From: Leifsonia shinshuensis
GTDB lineage: Bacteria; Actinomycetota; Actinomycetes; Actinomycetales; Microbacteriaceae
Assembly (NCBI RefSeq): GCF_013410375.1
Contig: NZ_JACCFL010000001.1
Coordinates: 2,666,001 to 2,730,000, forward strand
Length of the DNA: 64,000 nt
Reading direction: 5' to 3'
Part shown: piece by piece, positions 1 to 14,361 of the stretch
Layout of the letters: each line of letters starts with the position of its first letter
Numbering within the stretch: the first letter of the stretch is position 1
Notes under the pieces: generated by a model
What the model saw: only the letters and a program-made list of their open reading frames with translations
The model's database searches: none
What the model was told of the DNA's origin: nothing
Program-made: the position numbers and the translations under genes

Positions 1-1158
1 CGAGCCGTAGTAGGCGTCGTAGTAGCCGGCGCTCAGCGCGTAGGTGCCGAGGATGATGCGGCGCTTGACCTCGGGGCCGAAACCGGCGTCGCGGGTCGCG
101 GCCATCACGCGCTCGACGGTGACGGGGCCGTCCTCGGGGTTCACCCGGAGGCCGAAGCGCACCGAGTCGAAGCGGGCCAGGTTGCTGGAGGCCTCGGCGG
201 GGAGGATCAGGTAGTAGGCGGCGACCGCGTACTCGAAGCTCGGGGCCTCGACCTCGACGATCTCGGCGCCCGCGCCCTCCAGCAGGGCCAGGGCTTCGAC
301 GAAGCGCTGCTTGACGCCGGCCTGGAAGCCTTCGCCGTTCAGCTCGCGGACGACGCCGACGCGCACGCCCTTCAGAGCGCCGTCGCGCAAGCCCGCACGC
401 GCGGCCTCCGCCATCGACGGCCAGGTGTCGGTCAGCGAGGTGGAGTCGAACGGGTCGTGCCCGGCGATGACGTCATGCAGCAGGCCCGCGTCGAGCACGC
501 TACGCGAGACCGGGCCGACCTGGTCCAGCGAGCTCGCCAACGCGATGGCGCCGTAGCGGCTGACGCCGCCGTAGGTCGGCTTGACGCCCACCGAGCCGGT
601 GACGGCGGCAGGCTGGCGGATCGAGCCTCCGGTGTCGGAGCCGAGCGCGAAGGGCGCCTCGAAGGCCGCGACGGCCGCGGCCGAACCGCCGCCGGAGCCG
701 CCGGGGATGCGCTCCAGGTCCCACGGGTTGCGGGTGGGGCCGTACGCCGAGTGCTCGGTGGAGGAGCCCATCGCGAACTCGTCCATGTTGGTCTTGCCGA
801 GCGGCACCAGGTCGGCCTCGCGCAGCTTGCGGACGACCGTGGCGTCGTACGGCGGGATCCAGCCCTCGAGGATGCGCGACCCGGAGGTCGACGGCATGTC
901 GTGGGTGGCGAGCACGTCCTTGATCGCGACGGGGACGCCGGCGAGCGGGCCGAGCGGGTCGCCCGCGGCCCGGCGGCCGTCGATCTCGGCGGCGGTGCGC
1001 ACGGCGTTCTCGCCCGCCACGTGCAGGAAGGCGTGCACATCGGCGTCGACCGACTCGATGCGGTCGAGGTGGGCGCGGGTGGCCTCCACCGAGGAGACCT
1101 CGCGCGCGGCGAGCAGGTCGGCGAGGGCGGCGGCGGAGAGCCGGGTCAGGTCCGTCAT
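1..1158 (-). CDS. gatA: Glutamyl-tRNA(Gln)/aspartyl-tRNA(Asn) amidotransferase subunit A, C-terminus cut by window edge
   Basis: Amidase subunit of the GatCAB complex, which converts Glu-tRNA(Gln) or Asp-tRNA(Asn) to the amidated form in the cytoplasm using glutamine. Translating the minus strand from the ATG at 1158 gives residues 1-386 of a protein that is normally close to 500. The amidase-signature Ser-cisSer-Lys elements are visible: the lysine in GVPVAIKDV, the glycine/serine-rich [14 protein letters not shown], and [12 protein letters not shown]. The gene starts 2 bases after the gatC stop, so the two are one transcription unit, with gatB expected beyond the window. The frame is open to position 1, so the truncation comes from the window and not from mutation. 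Confidence 0.95.
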   Translation of the reverse strand, partial: MTDLTRLSAAALADLLAAREVSSVEATRAHLDRIESVDADVHAFLHVAGENAVRTAAEIDGRRAAGDPLGPLAGVPVAIKDVLATHDMPSTSGSRILEGWIPPYDATVVRKLREADLVPLGKTNMDEFAMGSSTEHSAYGPTRNPWDLERIPGGSGGGSAAAVAAFEAPFALGSDTGGSIRQPAAVTGSVGVKPTYGGVSRYGAIALASSLDQVGPVSRSVLDAGLLHDVIAGHDPFDSTSLTDTWPSMAEAARAGLRDGALKGVRVGVVRELNGEGFQAGVKQRFVEALALLEGAGAEIVEVEAPSFEYAVAAYYLILPAEASSNLARFDSVRFGLRVNPEDGPVTVERVMAATRDAGFGPEVKRRIILGTYALSAGYYDAYYGS

Positions 1159-1160
1159 GC

Positions 1161-1457
1161 TTACTCCTCGTCCAGGATGGTGGCGACCTTGAACCGGTCG
1201 CCCTCGCGCTCGGGGGCGCCGGACAGCGCCTGCTCGACGGTCAGCGACGGGCGCACCTCGTCGGGCCGGAACACGTTGGTGAGCGGGAGCGGGTGGCTGG
1301 TCGCGGGGACGTCGGGACCGGCGACCTCCTGCACCTTGGCGACCGCCTCGACGATCTGGCCGAGCTCGCTGGTGAGGCTCTGAATCTCCTCCGGGCTGAC
1401 GTCGATCCTGGCGAGACTCGCCAGGTGCGCGACCTGTTCTGCGCTGATTTCGGACAT
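1161..1457 (-). CDS. gatC: Glutamyl-tRNA(Gln)/aspartyl-tRNA(Asn) amidotransferase subunit C
   Basis: Small 98-residue subunit that wraps around GatA and GatB and stabilises the amidotransferase. The N-terminal pattern ([20 protein letters not shown]) and the C-terminal motif with [10 protein letters not shown] are typical of GatC, and the length is normal. A purine-rich ribosome site (GGAG) precedes the ATG by about six bases. A TAGAAT box at 1494-1499 on the minus strand may be the -10 of the gatCA operon, although no clear -35 is visible. Confidence 0.94.
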   Translation of the reverse strand: MSEISAEQVAHLASLARIDVSPEEIQSLTSELGQIVEAVAKVQEVAGPDVPATSHPLPLTNVFRPDEVRPSLTVEQALSGAPEREGDRFKVATILDEE

Positions 1458-1559
1458 GCGTCTCCGTGCTGTTCTCTTCAGTGGGCTGACTCAATTCTAG
1501 GGTGACGGCGGCAGCGCGCGCCCGCCGCCGGACGCTGCAGCGCAGGACCGCCCCGAGCC

Positions 1560-2876
1560 CTAGCCGAGGACCTTGCCGCCCTGGTCGATCCCGATGAGCG
1601 CGAGGTTGCGCATGCACTCGGTGCCGGCGGTGAAGTACTCGTTGTGGCCGCTCGATCCGGACAGGCTCGCGTGCGTGATCGGATCGGTCGCCCCGCCGAC
1701 GCCCATCCGCTTCGCGCCGTACGCCGGCGAGCCGGGGTCGCTGCCGAAGAACGCGCTGTTCACGATCGGGTCCATGGACGCCTCGCCGACGAAGACGTTG
1801 CCGTCGCGGACGCCGAGCTGGTGGACCGACTGGGCGTCCGAGCCGGGCGAGCCCATCAGGGCGAGCGCGTCGACCGTGACGGTGCCCTTCTCCAGCGCGA
1901 GCAGGGCGGCGGTCGAGCCGTAGGAGTGGGCGAGGACGCTCAGGTACGGCGGGTTCGCCTGGCGCAGCGACTTCAGGCCGATCAGCGTGCGCTCCAGGCT
2001 GTCGGCGCCCTGGCGGGCGAGGTCGAGGCCGCCGATGTTGGTGAGCACCGGAGTCTGGTACCCCATCCACGCGACGACGGCGACGCCCGGGGCGCCGCCG
2101 TGCGACCGGGACCCGAGGAAACGCTTCAGGAAGCCGGTCTGCTCGGTGTACAGGTTCTGGGCGACGCCGGCCCAGGCCTCCACCTGCTCCCCCACCGACA
2201 TGTACATCCCGGGGACGAGGACGCTCACGTAGCGGGCGGTGCGGAGGTCGCCGACGACGATCGCGGCCCGCGCGTCCGCCGAGGTGTCCAGGCTGACGAG
2301 CGTGCGCTGGACGCCGTCCTTCTTCTTCAGCGCGGTCCGGACGTTGCCCAGCGTCGTGAGCTGGCGCTTCAGCGCAATGCGCTCGGTCTTGCCGCGCTCG
2401 CCGTGCAGGGTGCTCGTGGCCGAGGCGATGGTGCGGTCGAGGTCGAGCACGTTGGCCTTGCCGCGGACGTCGTACGGCACGCCCTCCAGGTTGCCGATCA
2501 CGTGGGGGGCCGACTTCACCAGCGCGGCCTGGCGCGCGGGGTCGAGCTGCTTCCAGAGCCGGCTGATGTCGGCGGCGGCGGGCGGGCTGGTCAGCAGGCG
2601 GTCGAGCTCGGTGGAGTGCGTGCCGAGATAGCCGGGCAGCGCCGCCGGGTCGACGGTGCGGATCGAGCCGAAGACGGCGGCGGCGGCCTGGGCGGGAACG
2701 GCAGCTCCCGCAGGACCTGAGCTGGCCGGCGCGTCGCCGATCGCGGCCGGTGCGACCGACACGATGGGGGCCGCCTGGACCGTGGCGGCGGCGCTGTCGG
2801 CGGGCATGACGAAGGCCCCGGTCAGTCCTGTGACGACCGAGGTGACGAGTGAAGCTGCTGCAAAGCCGACCAGCAC
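1560..2876 (-). CDS. Secreted DUF1023-family alpha/beta hydrolase
   Basis: 438-residue protein starting with GTG, with an N-terminal hydrophobic export segment (about residues 3-30) followed by a low-complexity Ala/Pro stretch. A family module W..LDPARQ...[10 protein letters not shown] (about 108-132) precedes the hydrolase fold. The likely catalytic triad is Ser318 in AHSYGS, Asp369 in EASMDP and His411 in [11 protein letters not shown]1023 proteins are alpha/beta hydrolases of unknown substrate, common in actinobacteria and often exported. A second member, fused to a helical N-terminal domain, is encoded at 14361-16217, so the two are paralogues with different export routes. The gene stands alone between gatC and ligA. 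Confidence 0.8.
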   Translation of the reverse strand: MLVGFAAASLVTSVVTGLTGAFVMPADSAAATVQAAPIVSVAPAAIGDAPASSGPAGAAVPAQAAAAVFGSIRTVDPAALPGYLGTHSTELDRLLTSPPAAADISRLWKQLDPARQAALVKSAPHVIGNLEGVPYDVRGKANVLDLDRTIASATSTLHGERGKTERIALKRQLTTLGNVRTALKKKDGVQRTLVSLDTSADARAAIVVGDLRTARYVSVLVPGMYMSVGEQVEAWAGVAQNLYTEQTGFLKRFLGSRSHGGAPGVAVVAWMGYQTPVLTNIGGLDLARQGADSLERTLIGLKSLRQANPPYLSVLAHSYGSTAALLALEKGTVTVDALALMGSPGSDAQSVHQLGVRDGNVFVGEASMDPIVNSAFFGSDPGSPAYGAKRMGVGGATDPITHASLSGSSGHNEYFTAGTECMRNLALIGIDQGGKVLG

Positions 2877-3030
2877 TCCGTCCGGGTCCCTCCGAGAGCG
2901 AGCGAGCTAAGCCCTTGCGTGCACCGGGCGAGCGCACACCACGACTCTAGCCGCAATCGGGGGGTGGACGGATGGACGTTCTACCCCCGATTCAGGGGGA
3001 TAACTTGTGGTCTGTCCACAAAGTGGCCGA

Positions 3031-5528
<2,498 letters not shown>

Positions 5529-5532
5529 ACGG

Positions 5533-6633
5533 TCAGACGGGGACGGCGGAGACGGTGCGGTCGATGGTGGTCTGGCCGAGGACGCGCGTGCCGACGTAGA
5601 CGACGGCGGTCTGGCCGGGGGCGACGCCGTTCAGGGGCTCGTCGGGGCGGATGACGAGCTCGCCGTCGCGCACCTGGGCCACGGCGGGAACCGGGTCGGC
5701 GTGGGCGCGGATCTGCACCTCGCACGCGAAGGGGGTCTCCGGGGATGCGGGAGCCTGGCCTGCCCAGGTGAAGCGGGCGCCGGCGATCTCGGCGATGTCG
5801 AGCGCCTCCTTCGGGCCGACCACCACCGTGTTGTCCTTCGGGCGGACCTCCAGCACGAAGCGCGGGCGGCCGTCCGGCGACGGGTAGCCGATGTTGAGAC
5901 CCTTGCGCTGGCCGACCGTGTAGGCGTGCGCGCCCTCGTGCGACCCGAGCCGGTTGCCCTCGCGGTCGAGGATGTCACCCTCCGCCGCGCCGACATGCTC
6001 GGCCAGCCAGCCGCGGGTGTCGCCGTCGGGGATGAAGCAGATGTCGTGCGAGTCCGGCTTGTTCGCCACGCTCAGCTTGCGGGCGGCCGCCTCCGCGCGC
6101 ACCTCCGCCTTGGAGGGCGTGGCGCCGAGCGGGAACATGGAGTGCGCGAGCTGGTCGGCGGTGAGCACGCCCAGCACGTAGGACTGGTCCTTGGCCCAGG
6201 CGCTCGCGCGGTGCAGCTCGCGGTTGCCGTCGGCGTCGGTGACGATGCTGGCGTAGTGCCCGGTGCAGACGGCGTCAAAGCCGAGGTCGAGCGCCTTCTC
6301 CAGCAGCGCGGCGAACTTGATCCGCTCGTTGCAGCGCATGCACGGGTTGGGCGTGCGGCCGGCCGAGTACTCGGCGATGAAGTCGTCCACGACGTCGAGC
6401 TTGAACCGCTCGGAGAAGTCCCAGACGTAGTACGGGATGCCGATGATGTTCGCGGCGCGCTGGGCGTCCATCGAGTCCTCGATGGTGCAGCAGCCGCGGC
6501 TGCCGGTGCGCAGCGTGCCCGGCATCCGGCTGAGCGCCAGGTGGACACCGACGACGTCGTGCCCGGCCTCCACGGCGCGCGCCGCGGCCACGGCGGAATC
6601 GACGCCACCGCTCATCGCTGCCAGAACTCGCAC
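5533..6633 (-). CDS. mnmA: tRNA-specific 2-thiouridylase MnmA
   Basis: 366-residue enzyme that adds sulfur to U34 of Lys, Glu and Gln tRNAs using ATP and a persulfide relay. The PP-loop SGGVDS is at residues 8-13. Cys98 in NPCMRCNE and Cys199 in [11 protein letters not shown] are the usual catalytic and persulfide cysteines, and both are present. It lies 9 bases downstream of the cysteine desulfurase, which is the expected sulfur donor. The GTG start at 6633 has no Shine-Dalgarno. Six bases upstream is TAGAAT (6640-6645), whose TAG is also the stop codon of the upstream gene. This is probably an internal leaderless promoter. Confidence 0.95.
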   Translation of the reverse strand: MRVLAAMSGGVDSAVAAARAVEAGHDVVGVHLALSRMPGTLRTGSRGCCTIEDSMDAQRAANIIGIPYYVWDFSERFKLDVVDDFIAEYSAGRTPNPCMRCNERIKFAALLEKALDLGFDAVCTGHYASIVTDADGNRELHRASAWAKDQSYVLGVLTADQLAHSMFPLGATPSKAEVRAEAAARKLSVANKPDSHDICFIPDGDTRGWLAEHVGAAEGDILDREGNRLGSHEGAHAYTVGQRKGLNIGYPSPDGRPRFVLEVRPKDNTVVVGPKEALDIAEIAGARFTWAGQAPASPETPFACEVQIRAHADPVPAVAQVRDGELVIRPDEPLNGVAPGQTAVVYVGTRVLGQTTIDRTVSAVPV

Positions 6634-6639
6634 CGGGCG

Positions 6640-6645
6640 ATTCTA
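6640..6645 (-). promoter_or_regulatory. Candidate -10 box of mnmA overlapping the upstream stop codon
   Basis: TAGAAT on the minus strand, six bases before the GTG of mnmA. Its first three bases are the stop codon of the cysteine desulfurase. The same arrangement (stop codon TAG inside TAGAAT) occurs before trmD at 50585-50590. Confidence 0.45.
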
Positions 6646-7845
6646 CGCCGTGCCGCCTGAGCGGCTGCCGGGCGCCCGCTCGGCCAGTCCCGCCCGCGCC
6701 GCCTGGGCGTACGCGCCGGGCAGCGCCGCGAGCAGCGCGTCCACGTCCGCCTCGGTCGAGGTGCGGCCCAGAGTGAAGCGCAGGGCGCTGCGGGCCTCCT
6801 GCTCGGTCCGCCCCATCGCGAGCAGGACGTGCGACGGCTCCGGGATGCCCGCAGTGCAGGCGGCGCCGGTGGAGACCGAGAGCCCAGCGAGGTCGAGCAG
6901 GAACAGCAGCGAGTCGCCCTGCGCCCCGGGGAACACGAAGTGGACGTTCGACGCCACCCGCTCGCCGCCATCCGGCGACGGCCCGCTCAGCACCGCCTCC
7001 GGCACGGCCTCGCGCACTCCGCGGATCAGCCGGTCGCGCAGCCCGGCCAGCCGTCGCGACTCCACCTCCCGCTCCGCCTCCGCGGCGAGCGCCGCCGCCG
7101 CGAACGCGACGGCCGCCGGGACGTCCTGGGTGCCGCTGCGGACCTGCCGCTGCTGGCCGCCGCCGTGGATCAGGGGCACCACCGCCGAGCGCCGCCCGAG
7201 CACGAGCGCGCCGATCCCGACCGGTCCCCCGATCTTGTGGGCCGAGACGCTGAGCGCGTCCACGCCCAGCGCGTTGAACGAGAGCGGCAGGTGACCGTAG
7301 GCGGCGACGGCGTCGACGTGGACGGGGACTCCGGCGTCGCGGGCGAGGCCCGCGAGTGGGGCGACCGGCTGGATCGTCCCCACTTCGTTGTTGACCGCCA
7401 GGAACGTGAGCAGCGCGACCTCCGCGGGCGAGGCCAGGGCGTCGCCGACCACCGTGGGGAGCAGCCGGCCCTCGCCGTCGAGCGGCAGCCACTCCGGCTG
7501 TGCGCCCTCCGCCCGCTCCAGCCACTCCACCGCGTCGATGGTCGCGTGGTGCTCGCCGCCCGGCACCAGGATGCGGGGGCGGGCTGCGCCTCCCCTGGCC
7601 CAGTACATGCCCTTCACCGCGAGGTTGATCGCCTCGGTGCCGCCGGAGGTGAAGACCACCTCGATCGGGTCGCAGCCCAGGGTGGACGCGACCGCCTCGC
7701 GCGCCTCCTCCAGCATCCGCTTCGCCTGCTGGCCCTGGCTGTGGATGCTCGACGGGTTGCCGACGAGCCCCAGGGCGTCGGTGAAGGCGGCGATCGCCTC
7801 CGGGCGCATGGGGGTGGTGGCGGCGTGGTCGAGGTAGACGGGCAC
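6643..7845 (-). CDS. iscS: Cysteine desulfurase (IscS/NifS family)
   Basis: 400-residue PLP enzyme that removes sulfur from cysteine and passes it on as a persulfide for thiolation and Fe-S cluster assembly. PLP binds Lys204 in SVSAHKIGGP, and the persulfide cysteine is Cys330 in STGAACTAG. The N-terminal YLDHAATTPM and the SGGTEA loop are typical. The length matches IscS. A GAGGAGG ribosome site precedes the GTG start. Its position directly upstream of mnmA indicates that it supplies sulfur for tRNA thiolation. The exact IscS/NifS subclass cannot be settled from sequence alone. Confidence 0.93.
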   Translation of the reverse strand: MPVYLDHAATTPMRPEAIAAFTDALGLVGNPSSIHSQGQQAKRMLEEAREAVASTLGCDPIEVVFTSGGTEAINLAVKGMYWARGGAARPRILVPGGEHHATIDAVEWLERAEGAQPEWLPLDGEGRLLPTVVGDALASPAEVALLTFLAVNNEVGTIQPVAPLAGLARDAGVPVHVDAVAAYGHLPLSFNALGVDALSVSAHKIGGPVGIGALVLGRRSAVVPLIHGGGQQRQVRSGTQDVPAAVAFAAAALAAEAEREVESRRLAGLRDRLIRGVREAVPEAVLSGPSPDGGERVASNVHFVFPGAQGDSLLFLLDLAGLSVSTGAACTAGIPEPSHVLLAMGRTEQEARSALRFTLGRTSTEADVDALLAALPGAYAQAARAGLAERAPGSRSGGTA

Positions 7846-7880
7846 CGAGGCCTCCTCAGGGTGCGGCGCGGTGTGGTCAC

Positions 7881-7886
7881 TACTCT
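7881..7886 (+). promoter_or_regulatory. Candidate -10 box of glgX (leaderless)
   Basis: TACTCT followed by seven bases and the ATG of glgX, with no ribosome site in the 48-bp divergent gap. This fits a transcript starting at or within a base of the start codon. Confidence 0.45.
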
Positions 7887-7893
7887 AGATCGC

Positions 7894-10079
<2,186 letters not shown>

Positions 10080-10080
<1 letters not shown>

Positions 10081-10568
10081 TGGCCAAGCGCCCCGCCTCC
10101 GCGGGCACGCCGGCGACGGCGGCGCTCGCCTCCGCGGCCCTCCCGTTCTCCGTGCACGCCTACGACCACGATCCCGCCGCGCCGTCCTACGGCTTGGAGG
10201 CCGCCGACGCCCTCGGTGTGGAGCCGGACCGGGTCTTCAAGACCCTGCTGGCCGACACCGAGCTCGGGCTCGTGGTCGGCGTCGTGCCGGTGACCGGGAT
10301 GCTCGACCTCAAGGCGCTCGCGTCCGCCGTCGGGGCGAAGCGTGCGGTCATGGCCGATCCGGCCGTCGCCGAGCGGCGCACCGGGTACGTCGTGGGCGGC
10401 ATCTCCCCCATCGGGCAGAAGACGCGCCACGTCACCGTCGTGGACGAGACCGCACAGCTCTACGACACCGTGTTCGTCTCCGGAGGCCGCCGCGGCCTCG
10501 ACCTCGAGCTCGCGCCGGGCGACCTCCTGGCCGCGACCGGCGCGAGCTACGCGGCGATCGCCAAATAG
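10080..10568 (+). CDS. ybaK: Cys-tRNA(Pro)/aminoacyl-tRNA deacylase YbaK
   Basis: 162-residue editing-domain protein that hydrolyses Cys-tRNA(Pro) made by mistake by prolyl-tRNA synthetase. The YbaK/EbsC core is recognisable in VFKTLLADTE, the conserved lysine region SAVGAKRAVMADP, and GYVVGGISPIGQK near the substrate pocket. The start codon overlaps the glgX stop by one base, so it is translationally coupled to glgX although unrelated in function. It converges with glgP after a 26-bp gap in which I see no clear terminator. Confidence 0.9.
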
Positions 10569-10594
10569 GCGAAAACGTCCCGCAAGGCCGTCGC

Positions 10595-13162
10595 TCAGGC
10601 CGCGGCGACCAGCCCCAGCTCGGCCGCGCCGAGCAGCAGGTCGTTGACCGGCACGACGCGGACGGTGTACCCGAAGGAGCCCGCCCAGGTCAGGGTGACG
10701 CCGCCGGAGAACTCCTGCGCGACCGACGGGTCCGCGCCGGGCACGGCCCGGTCCAGCTCCAGACGCTCGTAGTGCACGCCGCTCAGGTCCTCGCCGTCGA
10801 GCGCGCGGCCGTAGATCAGCTGCACCTCCACGTCCTCCGGTCGCAGGCCGTTCAGGTGGACCAGCGCGCGCACCCGCAGGTGGTCGCCGACCTGCGGCAC
10901 CGCGTCGAGGCCGCCGGCGTCCACGTGCGCTACGTTCACGCCGGGCCACGCGGAACGCACCCGCGCCTTCCAGGCCGCCAGCTCGCGCGCGGCGAGGTAG
11001 TCGTCGGCGCTCAGCCGCTTCTCGTTCGCGGCCGCGGGCATGTAAAGCCGCTCCACGTACTCGCGCACCATGCGCTCGGCGCTCAGCGGAGAGGACAGCG
11101 TCGCCAGGGTGTGCCGGATCTGCCCGACCCAGGTCTGCGGGACGCCGTCGCGGTCGCGGTCGTAGAACCGCGGCGCGATCTGGTGCTCGATCAGGTCGTA
11201 CATCGCCTCGGCCTCCAGCGCGTCGCGCTCGGCGCCGTCGCCCGCGGCGTCAGCGGACGGGATGGCCCAGCCGTTCTCGCCGTCGTAGAACTCGTTCCAC
11301 CAGCCGTCGAGGATGGACAGGTTGAGCGCGCCGTTCAGCGCCGCCTTCATCCCCGACGTGCCGCACGCCTCCAGCGGCCGCAGCGGGTTGTTCAGCCAGA
11401 CGTCAGTGCCGGGGTAGAGCAGCTGGGCCATGCCGATGTCGTAGTCCGGCAGGAACACCATCCGCGAGCGGATCTCCGGCTCGGACGCGAACTGCACCAG
11501 CTTCTGGATGAGGCGCTTGCCCTCGTCGTCGGCCGGGTGCGACTTGCCCGCGATCACGAACTGCACGGGACGCTCCGGGTGCAGCAGGATGTTCTTCAGC
11601 CGCTCCGGGTCGTGCAGCATCAGGGTGAGTCGCTTGTAGGTCGGCACGCGCCGGGCGAAGCCGATCGTGAGGACGTTCGGGTCCAGGAGGTCGCTGATCC
11701 ACACCGGCGCGATCCCGCCCGGGTTCTGCGCCTCCCAGGCCGCCGCGACGCGGTGCCTGGCGTCCTTCACGAGCTGCTCGCGCATCCGGGTGCGCACGCT
11801 CCACAGGTCGAGGTCGCTCACCGCCTCGGCGTTGCCCCAGTCGGCGTGCGTGGTGTCGTCGGTGCCGAGCCGCTCCACCGCCAGCGCGCGCAGCATCGGG
11901 TCGGTCCAGGTCTGCGCGTGGACGCCGTTGGTCACCGAGTCGATCGGCACCTCCGGGCTGTCGAACCCGGGGAACAGGCCGCCGAACATCTGGCGGCTGA
12001 CCTCGCCGTGCAGGCGCGAGACGCCGTTCGCGTGCTGGCCGAGCCGGAGGCCCATGACCGCCATGTTGAAGACCGCGTCGGAGCCGCCGGGGTAGTCCTC
12101 GGCGCCGAGCGCGAGCACCTCCGCCGGCTCGACGCCCGGGAGCAGCGCGGTCGAGAAGTAGCGCTCGACCAGCGGCCGGTCGAAGCGGTCGATGCCGGCC
12201 GGGACGGGCGTGTGGGTGGTGAACACCGTCCCGGCGCGCACCACCTGCAGGGCCTCGTCGAACGTGAGCCCCTCGCCGATCAGGTCCGAGATCCGCTCCA
12301 GCCCGAGGAAGCCGGCGTGGCCCTCGTTGGTGTGGAACACCTCCGCCGCCGGCGCCCCGGTGAGCGCCGCCCAGGCCTTCACGGCGCGCACGCCGCCGAT
12401 GCCGAGCAGGAGCTCCTGCAGCAGGCGGTGCTCGCCGCCGCCGCCGTAGAGCCGATCGGTCACCGAGCGCAGGCTGTCGTCGTTCTCCGGGATGTCGGTG
12501 TCCAGCAGCAGGAGGGTGACCCGGCCGACCGCGGCCTGCCAGACCCGGGCGCGCAGCACGCCGGACGGCAGCGCGAGCGTGATCTGCACCGGCGCGCCGT
12601 CGGGATCGCGCAGGACGCTCAGCGGGAGCCCGTCGGGATCCAGCGCCGGGTAGCTCTCCAGCTGCCAGCCGTCCGGCGTGATCGCCTGGGAGAAGTAGCC
12701 GGAGCGGTAGAACAGGCCGACCGCGACGAGCGGGGCGCCCAGGTCGCTCGCGGCCTTGAGGTGGTCGCCGGCCAGGATGCCGAGGCCGCCGGAGTACTGC
12801 GGCAGTGTGGAGGCGATGCCGAACTCGGGCGAGAAGTAGGCGATCGACTTGGGCGCCGAGCCGTCGAGCGACTGGTACCAGCGCGGTTCGCGGAGGTACG
12901 CGCGCAGCTCCTCGCGCACGTGGTTCGCCCAGTCGACGTAGCCCTGGTCGGCGGCGAGCTCGGCGAGCCTGGCCGGATCGACGGAGCCCAGCAGGGCGAT
13001 CGGATCGTGTTCGACCTCGTTCCAGAGCTCCGGCGAGATGCGGGCGAACAGCTCCTTGGTCGGCTCGTGCCAGGACCAGCGGAGGTTGCCGGCGATCTCC
13101 TCCAGAGCGGAGAGGGTGTCGGGGAGGACGGCGCGGACGGTGAATCTACGGATGGCCTTCAC
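10595..13162 (-). CDS. glgP: Alpha-glucan (glycogen/maltodextrin) phosphorylase
   Basis: 855-residue PLP-dependent GT35 enzyme that releases glucose-1-phosphate from alpha-1,4-glucan ends. It begins with the DUF3417 segment found in the short actinobacterial phosphorylases (NLRWSWHEPTKELF...). The PLP lysine is Lys606 in GTSGMKAALNG. Two GTG starts are possible, at 13171 and 13162. I prefer 13162 because TAAGGT (13170-13175) sits seven bases upstream, and AAGGTGGG could also serve as a ribosome site. It faces away from glgE and converges with glgX-ybaK. The accessory module 13243-16545 lies directly upstream on the same strand. Confidence 0.93.
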   Translation of the reverse strand: MKAIRRFTVRAVLPDTLSALEEIAGNLRWSWHEPTKELFARISPELWNEVEHDPIALLGSVDPARLAELAADQGYVDWANHVREELRAYLREPRWYQSLDGSAPKSIAYFSPEFGIASTLPQYSGGLGILAGDHLKAASDLGAPLVAVGLFYRSGYFSQAITPDGWQLESYPALDPDGLPLSVLRDPDGAPVQITLALPSGVLRARVWQAAVGRVTLLLLDTDIPENDDSLRSVTDRLYGGGGEHRLLQELLLGIGGVRAVKAWAALTGAPAAEVFHTNEGHAGFLGLERISDLIGEGLTFDEALQVVRAGTVFTTHTPVPAGIDRFDRPLVERYFSTALLPGVEPAEVLALGAEDYPGGSDAVFNMAVMGLRLGQHANGVSRLHGEVSRQMFGGLFPGFDSPEVPIDSVTNGVHAQTWTDPMLRALAVERLGTDDTTHADWGNAEAVSDLDLWSVRTRMREQLVKDARHRVAAAWEAQNPGGIAPVWISDLLDPNVLTIGFARRVPTYKRLTLMLHDPERLKNILLHPERPVQFVIAGKSHPADDEGKRLIQKLVQFASEPEIRSRMVFLPDYDIGMAQLLYPGTDVWLNNPLRPLEACGTSGMKAALNGALNLSILDGWWNEFYDGENGWAIPSADAAGDGAERDALEAEAMYDLIEHQIAPRFYDRDRDGVPQTWVGQIRHTLATLSSPLSAERMVREYVERLYMPAAANEKRLSADDYLAARELAAWKARVRSAWPGVNVAHVDAGGLDAVPQVGDHLRVRALVHLNGLRPEDVEVQLIYGRALDGEDLSGVHYERLELDRAVPGADPSVAQEFSGGVTLTWAGSFGYTVRVVPVNDLLLGAAELGLVAAA

Positions 13163-13242
13163 TCGGCCCACCTTAGCGGTGGGAGGTTAAGCGCGGTCGA
13201 CACCTTGGGATCGAGCGTTCGCGACGACCGCGAAATCGTGCG

Positions 13243-13797
13243 CTACTGCTTGATGACGCATTCGCCTTCCGTTGTGATGCCCATCCCCGTGGTGCTGGCG
13301 TTGAAACTCAGGCCAGCACCGAAGGGCAGGTCAACGACGATTTCGGTGAACATCGTTTTGCTGGTTTCGGCCGGCCCGATCTGACGGACCCGATAACCGA
13401 GTCCCTTCCAATGCTCCCGAACCTGCTCGATCTTCGCCGTCGGGTCCGCAACCGGGGCAACCTGCTGAAGAAAGATGGCGTACTGGTTGGTGTTGTGCGC
13501 CCCACACGGCCCAGAGGACCATCCCGACCGGTCGGTGGGATCGAACACGCCGGGCGGCACACCAGCGTCGAGCCACTCGCCGCCCAGGAGTCGAACCAGG
13601 TCGTCCGCATGAGCCAAGGCCTCATCCAACGTCTGGATGTCGGTCTTGGTCGAGAACTCGGCAGGTGGGACGACAGCGCCACCGAAATCGTTGGTTCGAC
13701 CAACCGGCGCGCACCCGGCTAGGGCGAACGCCAGCATGGTCGCGACGATCACAGCGACGGTGCGGCGACATCGTGTCATCTGGCTTGCCCATTCCAT
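13243..13797 (-). CDS. Lipoprotein of unknown function, downstream copy of a tandem duplication
   Basis: 184-residue lipoprotein with a signal peptide and a lipobox at ALAGC. From NDFGG to the C-terminus (149 residues) it differs from the neighbouring lipoprotein (13822-14361) at only five positions, while the signal peptides have diverged. Two cysteines (GPCGAHN and the C-terminal EGECVIKQ) could pair. The mature domain is an alpha/beta-looking fold I do not recognise. It is the last gene of a unit that begins with a small helical protein and an LXG-like DUF1023 hydrolase. The position and duplication suggest an immunity or accessory role, which is inference. Base composition is less GC-rich than the flanking genes. 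Confidence 0.75.
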   Translation of the reverse strand: MEWASQMTRCRRTVAVIVATMLAFALAGCAPVGRTNDFGGAVVPPAEFSTKTDIQTLDEALAHADDLVRLLGGEWLDAGVPPGVFDPTDRSGWSSGPCGAHNTNQYAIFLQQVAPVADPTAKIEQVREHWKGLGYRVRQIGPAETSKTMFTEIVVDLPFGAGLSFNASTTGMGITTEGECVIKQ

Positions 13798-13821
13798 CTC
13801 TCAGCGTTTCACGACCCGGTG

Positions 13822-14361
13822 CTACTGCTTGATGACGCATTCGCCCTCCGTTGTGATGCCCATCCCCGTGGTGCTGGCGTTGAAACTCAGGCCAGCACCG
13901 AACGGTAGGTCAACGACGATTTCGGTGAACATCGTTTTGCTGGTTTCGGCCGGCCCGATCTGACGGACCTGGTAACCGAGACGCTTCCAATGCTCCCGAA
14001 CCTGCTCGATCTTCGCCGTCGGGTCCGCAACCGGGGCAACCTGCTGAAGAAAGATGGCGTACTGGTTGGTGTTGTGCGCCCCACACGGCCCAGAGGACCA
14101 TCCCGACCGGTCGGTGGGATCGAACACGCCGGGCGGCACACCAGCGTTGAGCCACTCGCCGCCCAGGAGTCGAACCAGATCGTCCGCATGGGCCAAAGCC
14201 TCATCCAACGTCTGGACGTCGGTCTTGGTCGAGAACTCGGCAGGTGGGACGATAGCGCCACCGAAATCGTTCATTGTTCCTCCATAAGGGGCGCATCCGG
14301 TCACAACGAGCGCCAGCATTGTTACGGCCGTCGCCGCAATGGTTCGACGAATGGATGCCAT
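13822..14361 (-). CDS. Lipoprotein of unknown function, upstream copy of a tandem duplication
   Basis: 179-residue lipoprotein; the lipobox is VVTGC at about residues 19-23. It is nearly identical to the next gene downstream over the mature domain. Its ATG overlaps the stop codon of the DUF1023 hydrolase gene (ATGA at 14361), so the two are made by coupled translation. Such coupling between an exported enzyme and a surface lipoprotein fits an immunity protein, a chaperone or a delivery partner. No catalytic motif is recognised. The gap to the second copy is 24 bp. Confidence 0.78.
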   Translation of the reverse strand: MASIRRTIAATAVTMLALVVTGCAPYGGTMNDFGGAIVPPAEFSTKTDVQTLDEALAHADDLVRLLGGEWLNAGVPPGVFDPTDRSGWSSGPCGAHNTNQYAIFLQQVAPVADPTAKIEQVREHWKRLGYQVRQIGPAETSKTMFTEIVVDLPFGAGLSFNASTTGMGITTEGECVIKQ

